NCBI RefSeq assembly: GCF_900094795.1
Contig: NZ_FMBC01000017.1
Location: 1-64,000, forward strand
Length of the DNA: 64,000 bases
Direction of reading: 5' to 3'
From: Kosakonia oryziphila
GTDB taxonomy: Bacteria; Pseudomonadota; Gammaproteobacteria; Enterobacterales; Enterobacteriaceae
Shown: piece by piece, positions 1-8,130 of the stretch
How positions within the stretch are numbered: the stretch's first letter is position 1
How the letters are laid out: each line of letters starts with the position of its first letter
The notes under the pieces: generated by a model
The model's input: the letters and a program-made list of their open reading frames with translations, nothing else
Database searches by the model: none
Told to the model about the DNA's origin: nothing
Position numbers and translations under genes: made by a program

Positions 1-252
1 CATCTGCTAGTAAAAATCCCCCCGAAATTATCGATATCACACGTAATAGGTCATTTGAAAGGAAAGACAGCGCTGAGATTGTTCAGCAAATTTCCGTACC
101 TGAGGAAGAGCAAATTGTGGGGAAATCATTTCTGGGCGCGAGGGTATTGCGTGGATACCGTAGGTATCAATGAAGAGATGATAAGAAGGTATGTGAAATA
201 TCAGGAAAAACACGAACAAGAAGAGAGCCAGCTTCAGCTAAAAGAGATGTGA
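1..252 (+). CDS. tnpA: IS200/IS605-family transposase TnpA, C-terminal part (cut by window edge)
   Basis: Single-strand transposase of the Y1 HUH class. The frame is open from base 1 to the TGA at 250-252, giving about 83 residues; the start lies off the left edge. It opens with HLLVKIPPKLS, which fits the end of the metal-binding HUH motif of TnpA, and continues with the family blocks HLKGKTALRLF, FWARGYCVDTVG and RRYVKYQEK. The tyrosine in the last block is at the position expected for the nucleophile. The family is about 150 residues long, so roughly half is seen. A TTG at 55 could be read as a start, but similarity begins before it, so this is a truncated view and not a short gene. Whether the upstream half is intact cannot be told here. 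Confidence 0.85.
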   Translation, partial: HLLVKIPPKLSISHVIGHLKGKTALRLFSKFPYLRKSKLWGNHFWARGYCVDTVGINEEMIRRYVKYQEKHEQEESQLQLKEM

Positions 253-282
253 AGCGAAGGCTCTCAGAGTCAGAGCTAAGTA

Positions 283-331
283 CGCCCCTCTGGGGCGCAA
301 TCAATGCCACCTGCTATGCAGGTGGTTTTTT
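283..331 (+). repeat. Two hairpins after the transposase, IS right end or terminator
   Basis: Two perfect hairpins follow the transposase stop. The first is CGCCCC/GGGGCG with loop TCT (283-297). The second is CCACCTGC/GCAGGTGG with loop TAT (307-325), followed by six T (326-331). The second has the form of a Rho-independent terminator. IS200/IS605 elements also carry subterminal hairpins recognised by TnpA at each end, so one of these may be the right-end structure. The exact IS boundary is not visible because this family makes no target duplication. Confidence 0.55.
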
Positions 332-595
332 ACGCCTGTAATTTGTGCCGGGCGGGTTGTTAGCCTCCCTGTCTGGCTTCATCTGGCGATTCTGCCGGCT
401 GCGACAGCCTGCATCTCTCTTCTGGCATTCTGTTTCTGGACTGCACGCAATGTGCTGAACCGGATAGATGCGAGCAGCAAATTGAAAGCTCTGCGCTTTA
501 CCCACGCACCGATGCAGCTTGCCCGATGGGTAACCAGAAAGGTGAGATGTTTCCGCCTCAAGACCCTTTTTTTAAAGCCATTTATAACCCTCTGA
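314..595. other. Unrecognised remnant between IS end and CRISPR array
   Basis: This stretch has no complete gene that I recognise. On the plus strand one frame stays open to a TGA at 593-595 and includes a hydrophobic run near 371-430 followed by a basic tail, but it has no clear start or ribosome site. On the minus strand overlapping frames at 314-505 and 379-561 have tails that faintly recall Icd/Ash-type proteins of P4-like satellites. That link rests on memory of the family only. The stretch is best read as decayed mobile-element DNA; no function is proposed. Confidence 0.25.
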
Positions 596-693
596 TTAAC
601 AAGTTCTTTTATATTGCGATGAAAAAAAGGGTTAAGACGCTGAAAAGTGATTATCTTTTATTAAAAACAACAGGATGATATTGTTTCCCTTCA
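596..693 (+). promoter_or_regulatory. Probable CRISPR leader
   Basis: AT-rich DNA directly upstream of the first repeat. The array reads left to right because the degenerate repeat, which in such arrays is the leader-distal one, is on the right. Leaders of this kind carry the array promoter and the sites used for spacer insertion. No promoter can be assigned from sequence alone. Confidence 0.45.
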
Positions 694-901
694 GTTCACT
701 GCCGCACAGGCAGCTTAGAAAGCAAGGAACAGGACGAACTTTTAGATGAATGGGTTCACTGCCGCACAGGCAGCTTAGAAAAGTGTAGGATATATTTGGT
801 TCATGGCGCAATGGTTCACTGCCGTACAGGCAGCTTAGAAATTCTCCTGCGTTGCCTTTCACCGCCCGCAGCCGTTCACTGCCGTGCAGGCAGCTTAAAA
901 T
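694..901 (+). CRISPR. Type I-F CRISPR array, 4 repeats and 3 spacers, no cas genes in view
   Basis: Repeats of 28 bp at 694-721, 754-781, 814-841 and 874-901 alternate with three 32-bp spacers (722-753, 782-813, 842-873), a strict 60-bp period. The repeat begins GTTCACTGCC and ends with GGCAGCTTAGAAA. This is the I-F repeat of Escherichia and Pseudomonas, with CTGCC/GGCAG forming the stem cut by Cas6f. Repeats 1 and 2 are identical; repeat 3 differs by one loop base. Repeat 4 differs at several positions, including a changed 3' end, and marks the trailer end. The neighbour is infA, matching the clpA-infA site of E. coli I-F loci. No cas gene occurs between the left edge and infA or elsewhere in the window, so the array is orphan within what can be seen. 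Confidence 0.95.
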
Positions 902-1042
902 CATCGCTACCGCACAGAAAACCGTTTGCTAACGTTTGCAACTGTGTAGATAAGCAGAAAATAACAGGCCGTTAAAATCGGTGGGGAAAAGCTAATTAAG
1001 AGTTAATTTAGCAGCACTATTATTTTTGTTGCGAAGAAACAC
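902..1042. other. Intergenic DNA between CRISPR array and infA terminator
   Basis: About 140 AT-rich bases with no gene, tRNA or repeat that I can support. In K-12 the tRNA gene serW lies close to infA on this side, but no tRNA-Ser sequence is present here. Confidence 0.6.
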
Positions 1043-1065
1043 AAAAGACCGGGGATTACCCGGCC
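1043..1065 (-). terminator. infA terminator
   Basis: Read on the minus strand, a GC-rich stem (GGCCGGG pairing with CCCGGTC, loop around TAATC) is followed by TTTTG. It lies about 40 bases after the infA stop. Confidence 0.8.
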
Positions 1066-1103
1066 TTTAAAAGAGATGCACTTAACTGTGCTGGCGGAAG
1101 ATC

Positions 1104-1325
<222 letters not shown>

Positions 1326-1611
1326 ATCCTCGGGGGTATCACTACCATAATTTTTGAACCGGCAAGATAATGCCGAAGTTCGTGTGTTAAGTAAAGATTT
1401 GTGCTGATAAAACGCAAGTGCAGCAAAACGACTTTTGCCAGTTACCCTCACGCCACAGCCAGGACGCGCTAAATGCGCAACCGTAAAGGGGAGCGATGGA
1501 GTAAACGAAGGGCATCCCTGATACGAACAACTCCCGGATGGGGCGGGGCAACAGGCAAAAGCTGCTTTGAGCGTCCATTATAACACCCTGATAAAAAATG
1601 TGCCGAAAACA

Positions 1612-2316
1612 TTATTCAGGAGATAAAAACAGCGTACGTGGCACCCAAAAATGCGAAGGCAAAGGGACTGCACGCAATTTGGCAAGCTGGAGTAAATAAT
1701 CTCTGCGCGGTATTTCTACCGCGCCCAGCGATGCAGTGTGATTATTTAGTACCTGGCAATCAATCAGTTTGCCGCCCTGACGGAGAAACTCGTCGCAGAA
1801 AACAAGCAGCGCCGTCTTCGAGGCGTTAATGCGGCGGCTAAACATCGACTCGCCGCAAAACAGCAAGCCCTGCGCCACCCCGTACATTCCGCCGACCAGT
1901 TCGTCACCTTCCCACACTTCAATTGAGTGCGCATGACCAAGCTCGTGCAGGCGATGGTAGGCCATCACGATATCGGACGTAATCCAGGTCCCTTCGTCGC
2001 GATCCTGCGCGCAACCGTCAATCACTTTGCCAAAGGCATGATTAAGGGTAACGCGATAAGGGGAGGACTTATGAAAACGTTTCATGCTGCGGCTGATATG
2101 AAACGTCTGCGGCCACAGTACGGCGCGAGGATCGGGTGACCACCAGAGGATCGGGTCGCCAGGAGAAAACCAGGGGAAAATGCCGCGCTGATAGGCCATC
2201 AGTAACCGGGCCGGGCTTAAATCTCCGCCCAGCGCCAGCAGACCATTAGGTTCGCGTAGCGCCGCTTCAGGCGAAGGAAAAGCGATAGAGTGACGAGAAA
2301 GCTGAACCAGGCGCAT
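1612..2316 (-). CDS. aat: Leucyl/phenylalanyl-tRNA-protein transferase
   Basis: Adds Leu or Phe from charged tRNA to proteins with N-terminal Arg or Lys, making substrates for ClpS-ClpAP in the N-end rule pathway. The 234-residue protein begins [14 protein letters not shown] and carries the family blocks [38 protein letters not shown] and GESMFSR. An in-frame ATG six codons upstream exists, but family length and alignment favour 2316. It lies downstream of cydDC on the same strand with a gap of about 105 bases and so may be co-transcribed. The C-terminal 20 residues differ from K-12 while the catalytic core is conserved. Confidence 0.97.
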   Translation of the reverse strand: MRLVQLSRHSIAFPSPEAALREPNGLLALGGDLSPARLLMAYQRGIFPWFSPGDPILWWSPDPRAVLWPQTFHISRSMKRFHKSSPYRVTLNHAFGKVIDGCAQDRDEGTWITSDIVMAYHRLHELGHAHSIEVWEGDELVGGMYGVAQGLLFCGESMFSRRINASKTALLVFCDEFLRQGGKLIDCQVLNNHTASLGAVEIPRRDYLLQLAKLRAVPLPSHFWVPRTLFLSPE

Positions 2317-2421
2317 GACAACAACGCTCCACAACGCGACAAGGGACCCCTTTTAATATCGTCATTTTGCCATTTCACTTTAATTGCGCTGCGGCAGAAG
2401 CGGCAAAATGACGAATATCCA

Positions 2422-4143
2422 CTACAGACGCTGCTTAAACTGGTAGTACCGACCCTGTTTCGCCATTAACGCTGCGTGATTACCTTGCTCAATTATTTGT
2501 CCGTTGTCCATCACAATTATGCGATCAAAAAACGCCAGACCGCGAAGACGATGCGTGACCATTAACAGCGTTTTGCCTTTCATCACTTCACGAAGTAATT
2601 CAAGAACCTGGCTCTCTGTTTCAGCGTCCAGCCCTTCAGTTGGTTCATCCAGTAAAACCAGTGGAGCGTCATGCAACAGCGCGCGGGCAATGGCCAGACG
2701 GCGCAATTCACCGCCGGAAAGCTGGCGTCCACCTTCCCCAAGCCACGCGTTCAGACCGCCATCATTGAGCAGCTTTTCCAGCCCGACGCGCGTCAGCATT
2801 GCACTCAACGTTTCATCACTGGCTTGCGGCGCTGCAAGCAACAAGTTATCACGCAGCGTAGCGCTAAACAGATGCACGCGTTGTGGAACCATGCTGATGA
2901 GCGAACGCAGCGTTGCTTCGGCCACATCGCGCAGAGGCCGATCGTTCAGCCGAATTTCGCCTTGTTGTGGATCCCAGGCACGCGTAAGCAGTTGCAGCAA
3001 TGTTGATTTGCCGCAGCCGGTACGGCCGAGAATAGCGACATGTTCACCAGCGGCTATCGACAAGGCGATATTCTCCAGCGCACGCTGTGGTTGCCCTGGA
3101 TAGCTAAAAGCCAGATCCTTAAATTGCACCGCAACATGCTCGGGTACAGGCATACTGGCTTGCGGGAAAGTCACATCTGGCGGGCAGTCGGTGATTTGCG
3201 TAATACGGGTGGCAGAAGCGATCACCTGGCCAAGGTGCTGGAAAGCGCCAGTAACCGGTGCCAGCGCTTCAAACGCCGCCAGTGCGCAAAAGACGAACAG
3301 TGCGATTAATGCGCCTGGCTGAGAATTGCCGCCAACATCGGCGGAAGCAAACCACAGCATAACGATGACTGCTGCACCGCTAATCAGCAACATCAGCGCC
3401 TGCGAGACGGCACTCAGATCAGACTGACGGCGTTGAGCGTCGTGCCAGTTTAATTCTGTGTTCTCCAGTTGTTCACGGTAGCGCTGGCTGGCGCCAAAAA
3501 TGGTCAGCTCCGCCTGGCCCTGCAACCAACTGGTTAATTGCTGACGGTACTGGCCACGCAGGGATGTCAGACTCTCACCGGTTGGTTTCCCCGCCCGGTA
3601 AAAGAGTGGCGGCAACACAAGCAGCGTAGCCAGCATAATACCGCTGAGCATGAGCGCCAGAGAGACATCCAGCATGCTTAAACCGACCATCACCACAATG
3701 ATGACCACCAGTGCGCCTACCAGCGGAGAGATGACACGCAAATAAAGATGGTCGAGTGTATCGACATCGGCCACCACCCGGTTCAGTAACTCCCCCTGGC
3801 GAAAACGCGCCAGCCCGGCAGGGGAGAGGGGCAACAGTTTGCTGAAAGTGGCGACGCGCAAATGTTCCAGTACGCGGAAAGTGGCTTCATGGCTGACCAG
3901 ACGCTCAAAATAACGTCCGGCGGTACGGATAATAGCTGCACCACGAACCCCGGCCGCAGGCAGCATATAGTTAAAACTGTAAAGCCCGGAAACGCCAACG
4001 ACCGCAGAGGCCGACAGGAACCACCCGGAGAGCGTTAACAACCCGATACTGGCCAGCAGGGTGATAATCGCGAGGATCACGCCCAGCAGCAACATCCATT
4101 TGTGACGTTTATACAGCGCGAGATAAGGCAACAAAGCACGCAT
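2422..4143 (-). CDS. cydC: ABC exporter subunit CydC
   Basis: One half of the heterodimeric CydDC exporter of the inner membrane, needed for cytochrome bd assembly. It was first described as a cysteine/glutathione exporter and later linked to haem handling. The 573-residue length equals K-12. An N-terminal six-helix membrane domain is followed by an ATPase domain with Walker A GRTGCGKST (about residues 370-378), signature LSGGELRRLAIARAL and Walker B LVLLDEPTEGLD. The ATG follows the cydD stop with no gap, so the pair is translationally linked. Confidence 0.98.
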   Translation of the reverse strand: MRALLPYLALYKRHKWMLLLGVILAIITLLASIGLLTLSGWFLSASAVVGVSGLYSFNYMLPAAGVRGAAIIRTAGRYFERLVSHEATFRVLEHLRVATFSKLLPLSPAGLARFRQGELLNRVVADVDTLDHLYLRVISPLVGALVVIIVVMVGLSMLDVSLALMLSGIMLATLLVLPPLFYRAGKPTGESLTSLRGQYRQQLTSWLQGQAELTIFGASQRYREQLENTELNWHDAQRRQSDLSAVSQALMLLISGAAVIVMLWFASADVGGNSQPGALIALFVFCALAAFEALAPVTGAFQHLGQVIASATRITQITDCPPDVTFPQASMPVPEHVAVQFKDLAFSYPGQPQRALENIALSIAAGEHVAILGRTGCGKSTLLQLLTRAWDPQQGEIRLNDRPLRDVAEATLRSLISMVPQRVHLFSATLRDNLLLAAPQASDETLSAMLTRVGLEKLLNDGGLNAWLGEGGRQLSGGELRRLAIARALLHDAPLVLLDEPTEGLDAETESQVLELLREVMKGKTLLMVTHRLRGLAFFDRIIVMDNGQIIEQGNHAALMAKQGRYYQFKQRL

Positions 4144-5910
4144 TTAAATCTCCTCCTGGCGGTGGGCGAGAAGGTCGGCAAACGTTCCCTGCGACGTTGA
4201 AAGTTCAGCATAGCTGCCTTGCTCAATGATCTTGCCATCCTGCATCACCCAAATGGCATCCCATTCGTTCAGATTTTCCAGTTGGTGAGTAACCATCAGT
4301 GTGGTTTGCTGGTGGGAGGCCTCAGTCAATGCCTGCATAACCCGTTGCTCGCTATGGGCATCCAGGCTGGCGGAAGGCTCATCCAGCAACAGCAATTTGC
4401 ATGATGAGATCAGGGCGCGGGCTACGGCGACACGTTGCGCCTGACCAACAGAGAGACGCACGGCCTGGTCGCCAGGCTGCGTTTCCAGACCTTCCGGCAA
4501 CAGAGGTAAAAATTCGCTGACCCAGGCTTTATCCAGTGCCGCTTGCAATTCAGCCGCACTGGCATTTGGCCGCGCCAGCAAAACATTTTCCCGTAATGTG
4601 GCAGCCGGAAGCTGTGGATTTTGCCCCACCCAGCTTATCACTTCGTGCCAGCTATCCGGCTCAAGCGCGCTCAGCTCAACGTCATTGACGCGCAGTGAAC
4701 CCTCATAAGGCAAGAAACCGGAGATAACATTAATCAGTGAACTTTTACCGGAACCACTTTTCCCTACCACTACCACTCGTTGTCCGGCAGCAAGGGTGAA
4801 GTTGAGCGGACCGGCGAGTGCTGCGCCTTCTGCTGACTTTATTATCAGATTGTGTGCGGTGAGTGTGACAGGCTCATCGCTTACTAGCCGGGTTTCACCG
4901 CGTTGAGGATGTGCCAGCGGTGCTTCCATAAACGTTTTTAAGCTGTCGGCGGCGCCGATAGCTTGCGCCTTGGCATGATAGAAGGTACCCAGATCGCGTA
5001 GCGGCTGGAAAAACTCCGGCGCCAGTACCAGTGCAAGGAAGCCAGCGAACAACGTAACGCCGGTGCTGTAATGACCAAAATTCAGCTCGCCAAGATAAGA
5101 AAAGCCGAAGTAGACAGCGACCAGCGCAATCGACAACGAAGCAAAAAATTCCAGCACGCCGGAAGATAAGAAAGCCAGACGCAATACTTCCATGGTTCTG
5201 CTGCGGAAATCCTGAGATGCGCGACGGATACTTTCGGTTTCCGCTTCGCCACGACCAAAAATACGCAGCGTTTCCATGCCGCGCAGGCGATCAAGAAAAT
5301 GACCGCTCAAGCGCGCCAGCGCTTTAAAATTACGGCGGTTAGCATCGGCGGCTCCCATTCCAACCATCGCCATAAACAGCGGGATAAGGGGAGCTGTACC
5401 GAGCAAAATAAGCGCGGCGGCCCAATTGACGGGGAGTAAAGTGACAACGATTAACAGTGGCACGCTGCCCGCAAGGGCCATCTGTGGTAAATAGCGGGCA
5501 TAGAAATCGTGCATATCGTCAATTTGTTCAAGGACCAGTGTCGCCCAGCTCCCGGCGGGTTTACCCTGGATCCAGGCAGGCCCCGCCTGGTGAAGGCGAT
5601 CCAGCACTTGTCGGCGGATTTCAAAACGAATATGTGCCCCGGCATAAAATCCTACTCGTTCCCGCAGCCAGACAACCCAACTACGCAGGATGAAGATCAG
5701 CGCCAGTAAGGTGAAGGGTAGCAGCAACGCCTCACGCGGTATATTTCCCATAATCATATGATTGAGGATGCGCGCCAGTATCCAGGCTTGCGCCACAATC
5801 AGTGCACCGCTTACCACACCGAGAAGGCGGGAAAGCATTAACCAGCGGCGGGAAATAATGCTTTGCTGTTTCAACCAGCGAGTGAGTTCTTGTTGACGGG
5901 TTTTATTCAT
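4144..5910 (-). CDS. cydD: ABC exporter subunit CydD
   Basis: Partner of CydC. The 588-residue protein starts MNKTRQQELTRWLKQQS, has six predicted membrane helices, and ends with an ATPase domain: Walker A GKSGSGKSS, signature LSVGQAQRVAVARAL and Walker B LLLLDEPSASLD. The signature has V where most ABC proteins have G, as in K-12 CydD. The frame stays open upstream to about 6393 inside trxB, but similarity starts at the ATG at 5910. First gene of cydDC, following trxB on the same strand after a terminator. Confidence 0.98.
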   Translation of the reverse strand: MNKTRQQELTRWLKQQSIISRRWLMLSRLLGVVSGALIVAQAWILARILNHMIMGNIPREALLLPFTLLALIFILRSWVVWLRERVGFYAGAHIRFEIRRQVLDRLHQAGPAWIQGKPAGSWATLVLEQIDDMHDFYARYLPQMALAGSVPLLIVVTLLPVNWAAALILLGTAPLIPLFMAMVGMGAADANRRNFKALARLSGHFLDRLRGMETLRIFGRGEAETESIRRASQDFRSRTMEVLRLAFLSSGVLEFFASLSIALVAVYFGFSYLGELNFGHYSTGVTLFAGFLALVLAPEFFQPLRDLGTFYHAKAQAIGAADSLKTFMEAPLAHPQRGETRLVSDEPVTLTAHNLIIKSAEGAALAGPLNFTLAAGQRVVVVGKSGSGKSSLINVISGFLPYEGSLRVNDVELSALEPDSWHEVISWVGQNPQLPAATLRENVLLARPNASAAELQAALDKAWVSEFLPLLPEGLETQPGDQAVRLSVGQAQRVAVARALISSCKLLLLDEPSASLDAHSEQRVMQALTEASHQQTTLMVTHQLENLNEWDAIWVMQDGKIIEQGSYAELSTSQGTFADLLAHRQEEI

Positions 5911-5970
5911 TGCGCGCTTAGCAGGTGAAGTTATCGGAATTTTTAACTTGCGCAATGTTACATCGGGGCA

Positions 5971-5997
5971 AAAATAAAGGCGACTTATAGTCGCCTT
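5971..5997 (-). terminator. trxB terminator
   Basis: Perfect 9-bp stem AAGGCGACT/AGTCGCCTT with a 3-base loop, followed on the minus strand by a T-rich run. It separates trxB from cydDC. Confidence 0.8.
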
Positions 5998-6025
5998 CTT
6001 TACCTTTGTTACTGACTTGTAAAGA

Positions 6026-7515
<1,490 letters not shown>

Positions 7516-8010
7516 ATGGTAGATAGCAAGAAGCGCCCAGGCAAAGATCTCGACCGCATTGATCGTAATATCCTGAACGAACTGCAAAAAGATGGGCGTA
7601 TTTCCAACGTCGAGCTTTCTAAACGAGTGGGGCTTTCCCCGACGCCGTGCCTTGAGCGTGTGCGCAGGCTGGAAAGACAAGGATTTATCCAGGGCTATAC
7701 CGCACTGCTAAATCCGCATTATCTGGATGCATCACTTCTGGTATTTGTTGAGATTACTCTGAATCGTGGCGCGCCCGATGTGTTTGAACAATTCAACACC
7801 GCTGTGCAAAAACTTGAAGAAATTCAAGAGTGCCATCTGGTTTCAGGCGACTTCGACTACCTGTTGAAGACGCGTGTGCCGGATATGTCGGCCTACCGCA
7901 AACTGTTAGGGGAAACCCTGCTGCGTCTGCCAGGCGTGAACGACACCCGCACATATGTGGTGATGGAAGAAGTTAAACAGAGCAATCGTCTGGTAATTAA
8001 GACGCGCTAA
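7516..8010 (+). CDS. lrp: Leucine-responsive regulatory protein
   Basis: Global DNA-binding regulator of amino-acid metabolism, pili and transport. The 164-residue protein starts MVDSKKRPGKDLDRIDRN. It has an N-terminal winged helix-turn-helix (RISNVELSKRVGLSPTPCLERVRRL, about residues 29-53, given in two parts here: RISNVELSKRVGLS and PTPCLERVRRL) and a C-terminal RAM domain for effector binding and oligomerisation (LVSGDFDYLLKTRV). As far as I can recall it is identical to K-12 Lrp. The frame is open upstream to 7465 but the family start is the ATG at 7516. Confidence 0.98.
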   Translation: MVDSKKRPGKDLDRIDRNILNELQKDGRISNVELSKRVGLSPTPCLERVRRLERQGFIQGYTALLNPHYLDASLLVFVEITLNRGAPDVFEQFNTAVQKLEEIQECHLVSGDFDYLLKTRVPDMSAYRKLLGETLLRLPGVNDTRTYVVMEEVKQSNRLVIKTR

Positions 8011-8050
8011 TACGGAACAGGTGCACAATCGCTGTTTTTTGATTACACTC

Positions 8051-8066
8051 CTGTTAATCCATACAG
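8051..8066 (+). promoter_or_regulatory. LexA (SOS) box upstream of ftsK
   Basis: CTGTTAATCCATACAG fits the LexA consensus CTG-N10-CAG with the preferred flanking bases. It lies 65 bases before the ftsK start. In E. coli ftsK has a LexA-controlled promoter (dinH), so this is the expected operator. Confidence 0.85.
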
Positions 8067-8130
8067 CAACAGTGCCGGGGAGACCCGGCGCTGTTGTCCG
8101 TTTTAGCATCAAGGACCTGGAGAGCCTGTC

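Noticed and set aside
55-252. A short complete gene starting at TTG 55
   Set aside because: Transposase similarity begins upstream of the TTG and runs to base 1, so the gene is cut by the window edge.
632-904. A 90-residue minus-strand reading frame with a 20-residue repeat (SCL-GSE)
   Set aside because: The repeat peptide is simply the CRISPR repeat read in frame, since the 60-bp period is a multiple of three.
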